Shown: positions 11,714 through 20,707 of the stretch, in pieces | Layout: each line of letters starts with the position of its first letter | How positions within the stretch are numbered: the stretch's first letter is position 1 | Position numbers and translations under genes: made by a program | NCBI RefSeq assembly: GCF_006385675.1 | Contig: NZ_VFRR01000004.1 | Span: 100,198 to 164,197 of the forward strand | DNA: 64,000 nt | Source of the DNA: Maribrevibacterium harenarium | Lineage (GTDB): Bacteria > Pseudomonadota > Gammaproteobacteria > Pseudomonadales > Marinomonadaceae | Direction: 5' to 3' | The notes under the pieces: generated by a model | Databases searched by the model: none | What the model saw: the letters and a program-made list of their open reading frames with translations, nothing else | What the model was told of the DNA's origin: nothing

Positions 11714-12433
11714 ATGAGCACCAATGAGCCACAATCAATCTTGATCGTAGAAGATGATGAACGTCTTGCTACGCTAACTCAGGAATACCTCCAAAAAAAC
11801 GGTTTTACAGTCGGTGTCGAGCCAGATGGTCGTAATGCCATTTCTCGAATTATCAATGAACAACCTTCATTGGTTATCTTAGATCTAATGTTGCCTGGTG
11901 TTGATGGCTTTACTGTTTGTCGTACCGTGCGTAACGAGTATAACGGCCCGATTCTGATGTTGACCGCCCGTAGTGACGATGTCGATCAGATACTTGGTCT
12001 TGAAATTGGTGCTGATGATTATGTCAGTAAACCTGCCAAGCCACGGGTTCTATTAGCACGGGTGCAGTCGTTATTGCGTCGCAGCACTATGGATGTGGAC
12101 TTGTCTGCACCAGTGAGTGAAGTCGAGCAAACGCTCACCTTTGGTCCTTTGGTGGTTCATAATTCTCGCCGGGAAGCTTGGTTAGAGGGCAATGAGGTCG
12201 AGTTAACCAGTGCTGAGTTCGATTTGCTTTGGTTGCTTGCTAGTAATGCTGGTCGCATACTCAGCCGCGAAGAGATTTTTAGTGAATTACGTGGTATTAA
12301 ATACGATGGTCAAGATCGCTCCGTTGATGTTCGTATTTCTCGTATTCGCTCTAAAATTGGTGATGATCCGATACACCCTCGTCGTATTAAAACGATTCGT
12401 AGTAAAGGTTACCTGTTCGTTAAAGAGGTATAA
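11714..12433 (+). CDS. OmpR-family response regulator, RstA-like
   Basis: 239-residue two-component response regulator. The receiver domain (about 8-120) has acidic D14/D15, phospho-acceptor D57 (VILDLMLPG) and K106 (YVSKPAKP). The C-terminal winged helix (about 140-238) ends RIKTIRSKGYLFVKEV. The DNA-binding half (LRGIKYDGQDRSVDVRISRIR) closely resembles E. coli RstA, which answers PhoPQ and acid signals; the input here is unknown. The sensor kinase gene starts 2 nt after its stop. Confidence 0.88.
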   Translation: MSTNEPQSILIVEDDERLATLTQEYLQKNGFTVGVEPDGRNAISRIINEQPSLVILDLMLPGVDGFTVCRTVRNEYNGPILMLTARSDDVDQILGLEIGADDYVSKPAKPRVLLARVQSLLRRSTMDVDLSAPVSEVEQTLTFGPLVVHNSRREAWLEGNEVELTSAEFDLLWLLASNAGRILSREEIFSELRGIKYDGQDRSVDVRISRIRSKIGDDPIHPRRIKTIRSKGYLFVKEV

Positions 12434-12435
12434 AA

Positions 12436-13947
12436 ATGATAGGGGAAGTGTGGCGCCTGTATCGGCACATCATTATCGGCGGCGCTGCTATTCTCCTGTT
12501 GGTTTTCTCCTCACTGGCTTATCTTCAGCAAAAAACACTTTCACAATCTGTTGACTCCTCAGTGTGTGCAGATGTTTATTTATCTGCCGCTGTCCTGGCG
12601 TCTTCCCCAGATTTAATTGCCGATGTGTCTACCTATTCGCGTTATCACTGGCAGATCTTGTCTAGTATAGCGCCTGCTTTTGCTCAGAATTTCATAGGGG
12701 GGACAGCTCCCCTACAATGGCAGGAATCCGCTCGTGGCGATATTAATATTCTTCATAATGGGACAGTGATTCTTTCTGGACAAGCAAATGTTCCTGCCCC
12801 ATTGCTGCAACTTCCTTCGCTAATAGATCTGCTACGCCAGCAAGGCTTATGGCAAGGTCAACTTCAGGCATTTTTCGAGTCTGCCCCTTGCTTTAGTGTC
12901 GAGGTATTACCGACATTCGCAGATTCTACGCAAACGGTTATCGGTGTAGATGAACAGGGTGTATTGCAATTTATTGTTCCTCAAGAAGATCGGAGTGCTT
13001 TATCGGTTTCAATGAGAACTGAAAATAACTCTATGTTATTTTCTGAAATGGCGCTTATCGTGATTTTGGCTGTTATTGGTATGTGCTTGTTAGTCTGGCG
13101 TGAATTGCGGGTGTTAGACCGAAAGCGGCGTTATTTTGAAATTGTCACTCGGCAAATTGCCCGAGGTCGCAGTGGTTTGCCGAAAGGTATTGTAGATAGT
13201 AATGGGGCGCTTAAGGAACTGGCTTACTCCTTTGATTCCATGTCTTCCCATATCCAGCGACTGCTTAAAGTGCAGCGTGAGATGATCAATGCGATTTCCC
13301 ATGAGTTGAGAACGCCAATCGCTCGATTACGCTTTGGCTTGGAAGCCCTCAAAGATGATATCGATGAGAATGATCATGGCACTGTAATTGCCCTAGAGGG
13401 AGATGTAGAAGAGCTGAATACCTTGGTGGACGAGGTTCTTACTTACGGTAAACTGGAAGAAGGCTCTTTGGCGTTAAATTTTGAAAGTACTAGCTTACGC
13501 CAGCTGCTTAACGGTGTGCTTGAGCACAACCAAAATTTACTCAAACACCTGACCGTCGATGTTCATCTAGATGACGATGATATTGTCAATGCCGACCCTC
13601 ATCACCTACATCGGGCGCTACAAAATTTGATTTTGAACGCTTCGAAGTATGCCAGCAGTAAGATTGTGATTACCTATACCAACGATGCGGAGCGTTGGCA
13701 GGTCGATATAGAAGACGATGGCCCCGGCATTCCTCCAGAAGATCGGGATAAGGTATTTATCCCATTTCAGCGCTTAGATAACTCCCGAACCCGAGCATCT
13801 GGCGGCTATGGTCTGGGCTTGGCCATCGTTCAGCGTATTGCTTTTTGGCATGGTGGTGCTGTATTGGTTGAAGAGAGCAGCATGGGCGGTGCCAAATTTA
13901 GTTTAATTTGGTCTCGCAGCCAGCATCAGAATAGTTTGTTAAGTTAG
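12436..13947 (+). CDS. Sensor histidine kinase, RstB-like
   Basis: 503-residue inner-membrane kinase, partner of the preceding regulator. One membrane segment lies at about residues 10-32 and another at about 202-220, enclosing a roughly 170-residue periplasmic sensor region with two cysteines. A HAMP-like linker, an H-box with H289 (AISHELRTPIARLRFG), an N-box (NLILNASKYA) and G-boxes (DDGPGIPP, GGYGLGLAIV) follow, so the catalytic ATPase domain is complete. Its stop is 2 nt from the stop of convergent metR, with no terminator between them. Confidence 0.88.
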   Translation: MIGEVWRLYRHIIIGGAAILLLVFSSLAYLQQKTLSQSVDSSVCADVYLSAAVLASSPDLIADVSTYSRYHWQILSSIAPAFAQNFIGGTAPLQWQESARGDINILHNGTVILSGQANVPAPLLQLPSLIDLLRQQGLWQGQLQAFFESAPCFSVEVLPTFADSTQTVIGVDEQGVLQFIVPQEDRSALSVSMRTENNSMLFSEMALIVILAVIGMCLLVWRELRVLDRKRRYFEIVTRQIARGRSGLPKGIVDSNGALKELAYSFDSMSSHIQRLLKVQREMINAISHELRTPIARLRFGLEALKDDIDENDHGTVIALEGDVEELNTLVDEVLTYGKLEEGSLALNFESTSLRQLLNGVLEHNQNLLKHLTVDVHLDDDDIVNADPHHLHRALQNLILNASKYASSKIVITYTNDAERWQVDIEDDGPGIPPEDRDKVFIPFQRLDNSRTRASGGYGLGLAIVQRIAFWHGGAVLVEESSMGGAKFSLIWSRSQHQNSLLS

Positions 13948-13949
13948 AA

Positions 13950-14876
13950 CTACAGGTCTGGGGACAAAATCCCCCGCAAGTTTTTAAAGCATGTCTTACT
14001 AGCGGTATTGATTAAGTCTTCCATGTAGGCGTTATCCTTTTGATCTTTTCGGATGGCTAAATACAGTTTACACCATACGCCTTCCTCGCCAAGAGACTTA
14101 GTTAACACATATTGGCGGTTTGTATATTCGGTCATCGCCCAATTCGGCAGGCAGCACACACCACGGCCACTAGCGACCAGCTGCATCATCATTAAAGTAA
14201 GTTCACTATGACGAATGCGGGCCGGATTGACTCCTGCAGGGGTTAAAAAGTGTTTAAAAATATCGAGTCGCTCAGATTCAACTGGATAGGTGATCAGAGT
14301 TTCGTTGACAAAATCATCCGGTACTAGAAATTCTTTTTTGGCTAGAGGGTGATGTCGTGACAACGCCACTTGAGACTCGTACTGAAATAACGGGATGTAC
14401 TCAATATTAGGCAAGTCTTGTGGGTCCGATGTGACGACAAGATCCAAATCCCCCCGAGCTAGTGCAGGTAACGGCATAAAGCTGAAGGCTGTAGACAAAT
14501 CCAGTTCTACGTCCGGCCAGTGCTCACGAAAGTGATCAATCGTTGGCATTAGCCATTCGTAGCAACTGTGGCATTCGATGGCAATGTGCAGTCGGCCGCT
14601 TTCGCCCTCGGCGAAGCGCTGAATATCCCGTTGTGCAGTGCGGAACGACAGTAACACGTCATCAGCGAGCTGTAGCAAGCGCAGTCCAGCGCTGGTGAAC
14701 CGTACGGGCTTGGTTTTGCGAATAAACAGCGGGCATCCCAGTTTTTCTTCTAAATCCTTGATTTGATGAGATAAAGCCGACTGTGTTAGATGAACTCGTT
14801 CCGCAGCTTCTACCAAACTGCCGGTTTCCCGTAGTGCGGTTAGCGTTTTGAGATGGCGTACTTCAATAATGCTCAT
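13950..14876 (-). CDS. metR: LysR-type regulator MetR
   Basis: 308-residue LysR regulator with a helix-turn-helix at about 20-60 (GSLVEAAERVHLTQSALSHQ). The effector domain contains IAIECHSCYEWLMP, VVTSDPQ, TYPVESERLDIF and TKSLGEEG, which are close MetR signatures. MetR activates methionine genes such as metE and metH, with homocysteine as co-effector. No met gene is next to it here. A MetR-type half-palindrome (TGAG-N5-TTCA) lies 17 nt upstream of its start, consistent with autoregulation. Confidence 0.88.
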   Translation of the reverse strand: MSIIEVRHLKTLTALRETGSLVEAAERVHLTQSALSHQIKDLEEKLGCPLFIRKTKPVRFTSAGLRLLQLADDVLLSFRTAQRDIQRFAEGESGRLHIAIECHSCYEWLMPTIDHFREHWPDVELDLSTAFSFMPLPALARGDLDLVVTSDPQDLPNIEYIPLFQYESQVALSRHHPLAKKEFLVPDDFVNETLITYPVESERLDIFKHFLTPAGVNPARIRHSELTLMMMQLVASGRGVCCLPNWAMTEYTNRQYVLTKSLGEEGVWCKLYLAIRKDQKDNAYMEDLINTASKTCFKNLRGILSPDL

Positions 14877-14892
14877 AAACTATACTTTTGGT

Positions 14893-14905
14893 TGAGTTTT
14901 ATTCA
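14893..14905 (-). promoter_or_regulatory. Candidate MetR binding site
   Basis: TGAG-TTTTA-TTCA on the plus strand, 7 of 8 matches to the known MetR consensus TGAA-N5-TTCA. It lies between the metR start and the argF terminator, where an autoregulatory site is expected. Position and sequence support it, but one short site can occur by chance. Confidence 0.4.
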
Positions 14906-14917
14906 GCTTGGAGGGCG

Positions 14918-14960
14918 AAAAAAAGCCCGCGGTTGGAACACTAGCCCAACTACGAGCTTT
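14918..14960 (-). terminator. Intrinsic terminator of argF
   Basis: On the minus strand a 15-bp stem (AAAGC...GTTGG paired with CCAAC...GCTTT, with one mismatch and three G-U pairs) is followed by seven U residues. It starts 12 nt after the argF stop. Confidence 0.85.
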
Positions 14961-14972
14961 ACGAGGATTGTG

Positions 14973-15878
14973 CTAGTTACAGATCAAAAATTCAAGTAAG
15001 GCTTTTTGAGCGTGAAGTCGATTTTCTGCTTCATCCCAAACCACCGAGTCAGGATGATCAATCACCTCGGCAGTCACTTCCTCGCCTCGGTGAGCCGGTA
15101 GACAATGCATGAAAAGGGCATCTTTATTAGCCAAATCCATCAATGCTTTGTTGACTTGGAAACCAGAAAAATCTCGCAGACGTTGCTGCTGCTCTTCTTC
15201 TTGTCCCATTGAAGCAAATACATCGGTCACCACTAAATCTGCACCCACTACTGCTTCTTGAGCACTATGAAGTACCGTCACGTTAGCTTGGTTTTCTGCC
15301 ACTATAGCGGGATTTGGCTCATAGCCTTTCGGGCAAGCTGCAACCAATTGGAAATTTAGCATGCTCGCGGCATTCATATAGGAATGGCACATGTTATTAC
15401 CATCGCCTACCCAAACCACCTTCTTGCCTTCAATGCTGCCACGGTGTTCTTGATAAGTCTGCATGTCGGCTAACAACTGACAAGGATGGTAATCATCCGT
15501 TAGGGCATTGATAACTGGGACACGAGAATTTGCCGCAAAGGTTTCAACAATGTCGTGTCCGAAAGTACGGATCATCACAGCGTCAACCATGCTGGAGATA
15601 ACCCGAGCACTGTCTTCAACAGGTTCGCCACGACCTAATTGTGTGTCGCGTGGAGATAAGAACAAGGCATGTCCACCGAATTGCGCCATACCAGCTTCAA
15701 ACGATACGCGAGTTCGGGTTGATGATTTCTCAAAAATCATCGCCAGCACCTTATTTTTTAGTGGCTGGTAATCAGTCCCTGCCCGATGCATCGCCTTCAG
15801 CTCAGAGGCGCGGGAAATCAACTGTTTCAACTCCGAAGGTGACAAATCCTTCAGAGTAAGAAAATGTCTCGGCGACAC
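14973..15878 (-). CDS. argF: Ornithine carbamoyltransferase ArgF
   Basis: Converts ornithine and carbamoyl phosphate to citrulline in arginine synthesis. The 301-residue protein carries the carbamoyl-phosphate loop FEKSSTRTR (STRT 53-56), [11 protein letters not shown] and the ornithine-binding ending [12 protein letters not shown]. Length and motifs fit anabolic OTCases. argH, which acts two steps later, lies 31 kb away at 46977. A perfect -35 (TTGACA, plus-strand 15959-15964) stands upstream, but I see no good -10 at the right spacing. Confidence 0.95.
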   Translation of the reverse strand: MSPRHFLTLKDLSPSELKQLISRASELKAMHRAGTDYQPLKNKVLAMIFEKSSTRTRVSFEAGMAQFGGHALFLSPRDTQLGRGEPVEDSARVISSMVDAVMIRTFGHDIVETFAANSRVPVINALTDDYHPCQLLADMQTYQEHRGSIEGKKVVWVGDGNNMCHSYMNAASMLNFQLVAACPKGYEPNPAIVAENQANVTVLHSAQEAVVGADLVVTDVFASMGQEEEQQQRLRDFSGFQVNKALMDLANKDALFMHCLPAHRGEEVTAEVIDHPDSVVWDEAENRLHAQKALLEFLICN

Positions 15879-16078
15879 AATTTGCTCCTTTATTTACCTA
15901 CTTATTAAAAGGGAATCGAGCAATTTAATACAGAGGTCGCATTTAGTAAAGAGCATAATGTCAACAGAATTACGTTTTAGGGGTTGTAAAACTAAAGCCC
16001 GTCCACATAAACTTGGCATACGTTTTTGCGAACAAATTTGGCTGAAGATGCCAAACTACTTAATTTGAGGTTGATGCC

Positions 16079-16411
16079 GTGAGCAACACTATCGAGACTA
16101 TTAAAGAGCAAATCTCCAACAATGCTATTTTGCTTTACATGAAGGGTACCCCCCGTATGCCACAGTGTGGTTTTTCTGCACAGGCAGTACAAGCATTGAT
16201 GTCCTGTGGCGAGCGTTTTGCATTTGTGAACATTTTGGAAAACCCAGATATTCGCGCTGAGCTACCTAAATATGCTAACTGGCCAACTTTCCCACAACTC
16301 TGGGTGAAAGGTGAGTTAGTAGGTGGTTGTGACATTATTGTTGAAATGGCACAAAACGGTGAACTGCAGACATTGATCAACGAAGCAGCGGCTGATAGCG
16401 CTGAGTCTTGA
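16079..16411 (+). CDS. grxD: Monothiol glutaredoxin GrxD
   Basis: 110-residue monothiol glutaredoxin (Grx4 type) with the CGFS active site starting at C30, in GTPRMPQCGFSAQ. The glutathione-binding strings WPTFPQLWV and GGCDI are also present. Such proteins bind and carry [2Fe-2S] clusters, usually with BolA partners. The GTG start has a GAGGT site 8 nt upstream. A strong bidirectional terminator follows. Confidence 0.95.
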   Translation: MSNTIETIKEQISNNAILLYMKGTPRMPQCGFSAQAVQALMSCGERFAFVNILENPDIRAELPKYANWPTFPQLWVKGELVGGCDIIVEMAQNGELQTLINEAAADSAES

Positions 16412-16432
16412 TAGCAAGTCCATTTTGTAACT

Positions 16433-16461
16433 AAAAACGCGCCCCTTGTGGGCGCGTTTTT
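16433..16461. terminator. Bidirectional terminator between grxD and LysR gene
   Basis: Perfect 12-bp stem AAAAACGCGCCC / GGGCGCGTTTTT with a 5-nt loop. It gives a T-tract on both strands and serves converging grxD and the LysR gene. Confidence 0.92.
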
Positions 16462-16472
16462 GTTAGTGATAG

Positions 16473-17426
16473 CTAAAACTTGCTTTGCGATTTTAACTCG
16501 TTTGCCAATTCGATGACTTGCTTACGAAACCAAATATGGCTGGCATCGTGATGTAATAAAGGGCTCCAAATCATTTTTAATTCAATTGGAGGGATAGTAA
16601 ACGGGGGTTCTAAAATCACTAGATTGGGATTTTTGCGGTTAATCATGGCAACTTTACGCGGTAACGTAGCGATAAGGTCTTGCTCTAGGGCCAAGTGCAT
16701 CGCCGTATGGTAGCTACGGGTAAATACCCTAATGCTGCGTTTGCGTCCCTGTTGTTGTAGGGCTTCATCCACCCAGCCTAGCTTTTGCACATCCGTCGGG
16801 TCCATGCCGACCCCAACACCAAAGCCCGTTTTACTTACCCAGATATGTTGTGCTTCTAAATAAGTATCAAGGGTAAAGTTTTGCGCCACCGGGTTCTCAG
16901 AACTCATCATGCAGACAAAAGTATCATGCCAAACGCTTTTTTCATGAAAGGATTGCGGTAGCTCTTCAAAGCGGTTAATAGCCATATCAATTTTGCCGGC
17001 TTCAACATCATGAAAAGTCACGTCGCTTGGGGTCATGATGTCTAAGGTGATGCCGGGTGCGTTTTCCCGCAATCGCGTTAACAGTCTTGGAATGACAGTT
17101 GAGGCAGCATAGTCGCTGGCCATGATACGAAATACGCGAGTGGATGTGCGCTCGTTGAAGTCCGCCTCGGGCTGCAATGCTTCTTCTAGTTCCAGTAGTA
17201 CTTTACGCACAATAGGCTGTAAACGCAGAGCTTTTTCAGTGGGTTTCATCCCCTCACTAGTGCGTACCAAGAGAGGATCACCGAGCAGGTCGCGCAAACG
17301 TTTAAGGCCGTTACTCATAGCAGGCTGAGTAATATTGAGCTTATTGGCTGAACGGGTGACATTGCATTCTCGCAATAGAACGTCCAAGTAAATCAAAAGG
17401 TTCAGATCAATCTTGTTAATATTCAT
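16473..17426 (-). CDS. LysR-family regulator (NodD/PcpR-like subgroup)
   Basis: From the Met at 17426 the protein has 317 residues and begins MNINKIDLNLLIYLDVLLRE. The helix-turn-helix follows (NVTRSANKLNITQPAMSNGLKRLRDLLGDPLLVRTSEGM, about 17-55). The DLNLLxxLDVLL plus LRDLLGDPLLVRT pattern is typical of the NodD-like branch of LysR proteins. The effector domain is complete. A longer frame to 17519 adds 31 residues with no similarity to known starts. There is no obvious target gene next to it, so its ligand is unknown. Confidence 0.82.
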   Translation of the reverse strand: MNINKIDLNLLIYLDVLLRECNVTRSANKLNITQPAMSNGLKRLRDLLGDPLLVRTSEGMKPTEKALRLQPIVRKVLLELEEALQPEADFNERTSTRVFRIMASDYAASTVIPRLLTRLRENAPGITLDIMTPSDVTFHDVEAGKIDMAINRFEELPQSFHEKSVWHDTFVCMMSSENPVAQNFTLDTYLEAQHIWVSKTGFGVGVGMDPTDVQKLGWVDEALQQQGRKRSIRVFTRSYHTAMHLALEQDLIATLPRKVAMINRKNPNLVILEPPFTIPPIELKMIWSPLLHHDASHIWFRKQVIELANELKSQSKF

Positions 17427-17537
17427 ATGTTTTATATGGTTTTGCTCAGCCCAAAATTCAATGAATGATTTTAGCTGCTGATGGTGAAAGTACAACCTTA
17501 AAGCTTGATGGTGAGACAAAAATTATTCGTGAAGGCG

Positions 17538-18410
17538 TTATCGTAATTCCCGAGCAAAGGCCAAGAACTGTGTCGCGCTATCGGTCAAAGCATTATTTCT
17601 AGGTTTTATTATTAACAGAGTGCGAGTCAGCTGTAATGGGGTTTGGTGATGTTTTATCAATCCCATGCGCAGCTCTTGTTGTAGGCTCAATTGGGATAAG
17701 CAGCCTAAGCCCAAGTTTTGTATCACCGCTTGTTTTACTGCTTCTATATGCGTCAGTGACAATGAAACCTTCACGTCTTGCACGCGGGCACCAAGGGCCT
17801 GTTCTAATAAAATGCGTGTTCCAGAGCCTGTTTCCCGCATCACCCACTCGGCTTTGAGCAGGTCATCAAGGTCGAGCGTATCGGCGATAGCGCTATGAGC
17901 AGCACTAAATACCACGAGTTCATCTTGTTGCCACAGCTCAGCTTCTAGATCTGGGTGCTGGCAAAAACCTTCGATAAAGCCTATTTCCGCTTTACCATTG
18001 ACCAAATCGCGAATCACTCCAGGTGTGTTGGAAATGCTGAGCTCGAAGTGAAGCTGAGGATGTCGTTGTCGAAATTCAGCGATCATCGCTGGCATAAGAT
18101 AATTGCCGATGGTCACGCTAGCGCTAATATGAAGCGTACCGGTCAGTTCTTCGGGAGAGAGTTGCGACTCTATATGATCGATTTGTTCTAATACTGCTCT
18201 GGCCTGAGGAAGTAGAGATCGTCCTTGCTCTGTGATTTGCAGGCGTTTGCCGTTTCGCGTAAACAGAGTTTTGTCTAGGAGGGATTCCAATTCCCTCAGG
18301 GCTTGTGATGCCGCTGGCTGGCTAATAGCCACTTGCTGGGCAGCGGCGGTAACTGACCCAGTTCTGGCTATGGCGACAAAAATTTGGAGTTGACGTAGGG
18401 TGATCTTCAT
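17538..18410 (-). CDS. LysR-family regulator, YeiE-like
   Basis: 290-residue LysR regulator. The N-terminal domain (ITLRQLQIFVAIARTGSVTA, then ISQPAASQALRELE) and effector motifs (ISASVTIGNYLMPAMIAEF, IGFIEG, WVMRETGSGTR, IEAVKQAVIQNLGLGCLS) resemble E. coli YeiE. YeiE is known to act on sulfite response and iron genes in enteric bacteria. The role here may differ because no yeiH or sulfite gene is adjacent. D-lactate dehydrogenase lies 64 nt upstream on the same strand and could share its transcript. Confidence 0.82.
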   Translation of the reverse strand: MKITLRQLQIFVAIARTGSVTAAAQQVAISQPAASQALRELESLLDKTLFTRNGKRLQITEQGRSLLPQARAVLEQIDHIESQLSPEELTGTLHISASVTIGNYLMPAMIAEFRQRHPQLHFELSISNTPGVIRDLVNGKAEIGFIEGFCQHPDLEAELWQQDELVVFSAAHSAIADTLDLDDLLKAEWVMRETGSGTRILLEQALGARVQDVKVSLSLTHIEAVKQAVIQNLGLGCLSQLSLQQELRMGLIKHHQTPLQLTRTLLIIKPRNNALTDSATQFLAFARELR

Positions 18411-18474
18411 CCCTGCATAGTAACTGTCTAGATCAGGTTATGCATCCACTTCACACATTTTTGTCGGGCAAGAG

Positions 18475-19476
18475 TTAGTGGTTGTGAGTGAGTTCCCTAG
18501 AGGTGCTATCGCCGCTAGCGATGGCTCTTAGGTTCTCCATGGTCGTGTCGGCGATATGTTTCAACGCAATATCCGTAAAGTACCCCTGATGACCTGTGAC
18601 GATCACGTTAGGGAAGGATAGCATCAGCTGAAAAACGCTATCTTGAATAATGTGGTCTGACATATCCTCAAAGAAAATCGCGCCTTCCTGTTCATAAACA
18701 TCTAATCCCAAATAGCCGATTTTACCGGAGTACAGGCCATCAATAGCCTCTTGAGCGTTAACTAAAGCGCCACGGCTGGTATTTATGATCATGACCCCTT
18801 GCTTCATCTTAGCGAGAGAAGTCTTATTGATTAAGTGATGGGTAGAGGCATTCAGTGGGCAATGTAGGCTGATAATGTCTGAGGACTGGTATATGGTTTC
18901 CAAGTCTACATATTCGCAGCCAAGGTCGAGTAAGTCTTCATCAGGAGTAATGTCATAGCATAATACATGACAACCAAATCCAGACATGATGCGACAAAAC
19001 GCCTTGCCGATACGCCCCGTACCAATGCAGCCAACGGTTTTGCCCTCTAGGTTGAATCCCATTAGTCCTTCAAGAGCGAAATTGCCTTCCTTTACGCGGT
19101 GGTAGGCGCGGTGGGTTTTGCGGTTTAACGCCATGATGAGTGCCACAGCATGTTCTGCAACGGAGGTAGGGCTGTAATCCGGGACGTGATACACCGGAAT
19201 ATTATTGGCTTTGGCAAAGTACAGATCGACGTTATTGAAGCCAGCACAGCGTAGGGCGATACCTTTGATGCCCATGTTGTGTAAGCGATTTAAAACCTCA
19301 CGATTCACGTCATCGTTCACAAAACAAGATACGGCATCAAATCCCTCTGCTAGGGAGATGGTTTCCATGCTTAAACGACTCTCGAAAAAGTGCAACTGCG
19401 CATCCGGATAGGCTTCGGCTGCCTGTTGCAGTGTGCGTCTATCATAGGGTTTGCACGAGAAAACGGCTACTTTCAT
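18475..19476 (-). CDS. ldhA: D-lactate dehydrogenase (fermentative), LdhA
   Basis: Reduces pyruvate to D-lactate with NADH. The 333-residue cytosolic enzyme of the 2-hydroxyacid dehydrogenase family has substrate-domain strings ALRCAGFNNVDL and PDYSPTSVAEHAVALIMALNR. The Rossmann loop is TVGCIGTGRIGKAF (about 147-160), followed by NTSRGALV, and a C-terminal VTGHQGYFT carries the catalytic His. The MKVAVFSCKPYDRRTL start matches LdhA well. A 350-nt gap holding the csp promoter lies upstream. Confidence 0.92.
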   Translation of the reverse strand: MKVAVFSCKPYDRRTLQQAAEAYPDAQLHFFESRLSMETISLAEGFDAVSCFVNDDVNREVLNRLHNMGIKGIALRCAGFNNVDLYFAKANNIPVYHVPDYSPTSVAEHAVALIMALNRKTHRAYHRVKEGNFALEGLMGFNLEGKTVGCIGTGRIGKAFCRIMSGFGCHVLCYDITPDEDLLDLGCEYVDLETIYQSSDIISLHCPLNASTHHLINKTSLAKMKQGVMIINTSRGALVNAQEAIDGLYSGKIGYLGLDVYEQEGAIFFEDMSDHIIQDSVFQLMLSFPNVIVTGHQGYFTDIALKHIADTTMENLRAIASGDSTSRELTHNH

Positions 19477-19643
19477 GGTTGCACCTCTGAGTTTATTGCC
19501 AAGTAGCCTGCAATATAGCAGGGGTTGATAGGATAAATAGGGCTTGTTGAATTAACATGGGGAAGGTTTGATATTGCTCAATCGGTTTTGGAAAAAAATG
19601 GTCGTTTTCTGGTCGTTTGCAGAAAAAATAATCGGATTGCTGA

Positions 19644-19673
19644 TTGACCGATTCATTTCAACAGTTCTACAAT
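19644..19673 (+). promoter_or_regulatory. Promoter of the first csp gene
   Basis: TTGACC and TACAAT separated by 18 bp, about 150 nt before the csp start. Transcription from about 19680 would give a leader of about 145 nt, similar to cspA-type leaders. The rest of this 349-nt gap holds a direct repeat TGGTCGTTT (19599-19607 and 19610-19618) and a small GAGCC/GGCTC hairpin at 19784-19795; I see no gene in it. Confidence 0.6.
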
Positions 19674-19825
19674 GAAGCTCGTTAAAAAGAGTTGGCACTA
19701 TTTATGTCCCAGAGTTGCTCGATCTTTTCTAAGGATAGGGTCCTGTTAGATCATAAGTACTACCGCGTTTTTTTAGCACTACCGAGCCTCGGCTCAATCA
19801 CTTATTGATAAAACAGGATATAAAA

Positions 19826-20035
19826 ATGTCTGACGTAATTACTGGTACCGTTAAATTCTTCAACGAAACTAAAGGCTTTGGTTTCATCACTCAAGAACAA
19901 GGTCCAGACGTATTCGTTCACTTCTCTGCTATCAACGTTGACGGTTTCAAAACCCTAGCAGAAGGTCAAAAAGTTAAGTTCCAAGTAGCTCAAGGCAAAA
20001 AAGGCCCAGAAGCTCAGAACGTTACTCCAGTTTAA
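19826..20035 (+). CDS. Cold-shock-domain protein (CspA family)
   Basis: 69-residue single cold-shock domain that binds single-stranded RNA and DNA. RNP1 is KGFGFITQ (about 17-24) and RNP2 is VFVHFSAI (about 30-37); [14 protein letters not shown] opens the domain. The ATG at 19826 fits the family start; a short TTG-led extension to 19805 does not. Codon use is strongly biased, as expected of a highly expressed gene. A long leader precedes it and a strong terminator follows. Confidence 0.95.
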   Translation: MSDVITGTVKFFNETKGFGFITQEQGPDVFVHFSAINVDGFKTLAEGQKVKFQVAQGKKGPEAQNVTPV

Positions 20036-20060
20036 TTTCTACTTTAGAAACTAAACTCAT

Positions 20061-20086
20061 AAAAGGCAGCCAATTGGCTGCCTTTT
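20061..20086 (+). terminator. Terminator after first csp gene
   Basis: Perfect 11-bp stem AAAAGGCAGCC / GGCTGCCTTTT around an AATT loop, followed by GTTTTTTT, 26 nt after the stop. Confidence 0.92.
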
Positions 20087-20102
20087 GTTTTTTTGGGAGA
20101 AG

Positions 20103-20131
20103 CTGGCGCCCAACATGGATGGCGTTATAAT
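20103..20131 (+). promoter_or_regulatory. Candidate promoter of the DUF2058 gene
   Basis: TATAAT at 20126-20131 with CTGGCG 17 bp upstream (weak -35, 3 of 6). It lies between the csp terminator and the DUF2058 start at 20156, where a promoter is needed. Confidence 0.45.
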
Positions 20132-20155
20132 CCTTGCATTGCAATGGAGGAAACT

Positions 20156-20701
20156 ATGGCATCACTACAAGAGCAGTTGCTCAAAGCCGGTGTGGTTAAC
20201 AAGAAAAAAGCCAACCAAATCAAAGCAGAAAAACTACAGACTAAGCAAAAAATCAAAAATGGTAAGCTGGACAACAAAGCTGAAGAAGAGCGCAAGGCAG
20301 AGCTACAACGTCAGCGGGAAGAAAAAGCCGCCAAAGATCGAGAGTTAAACCTGGCTCGCCAGCGTGAAATAGAGCGCACTGCGGTACTTGGTCAGATTCG
20401 TCAAATGATTCTTCAGAACACGGTTGCTCGGGAAGATGGCGATCTTGCGTACAACTTCACCGATGACAAGAAAATCAAAAAATTGTACTTGTCTGAGAAA
20501 ATGCACAAAGATCTATCAGAAGGGCGCCTAGGGTTGCTCAAGTCAGATGAACAATATGTGCTGGTTCCCAAAGGCATTGCTGAGAAAATTCAGCAAAAAG
20601 AGCCAACCTTTGTCCTAGTGTTGAATACCAAATCTGATGCGGTTGAAGATGAAGATGACCCGTACGCAGATTTCCAAATTCCTGATGATTTGATGTGGTA
20701 A
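20156..20701 (+). CDS. yaiL: DUF2058 family nucleoid/ribosome-associated-type protein (YaiL)
   Basis: 181 residues starting MASLQEQLLKAGVVNKKKAN, with a GGAGG site 6 nt before the ATG. The first half is a highly charged helix, probably coiled coil (KAELQRQREEKAAKDRELNL, about 40-75). The second half is the compact DUF2058 domain (YNFTDDKKIKKLYL, LVPKGIAEKI) with an acidic tail. The family (E. coli YaiL) has no settled function. The FAH-family gene starts 6 nt after its stop, so the two are probably cotranscribed. Confidence 0.88.
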   Translation: MASLQEQLLKAGVVNKKKANQIKAEKLQTKQKIKNGKLDNKAEEERKAELQRQREEKAAKDRELNLARQREIERTAVLGQIRQMILQNTVAREDGDLAYNFTDDKKIKKLYLSEKMHKDLSEGRLGLLKSDEQYVLVPKGIAEKIQQKEPTFVLVLNTKSDAVEDEDDPYADFQIPDDLMW

Positions 20702-20707
20702 CGACTT

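Noticed and set aside
19599..19618. Direct repeat TGGTCGTTT twice, considered as a CRISPR or iteron
   Set aside because: Only two short copies with a 2-nt gap; too little for an array or origin.
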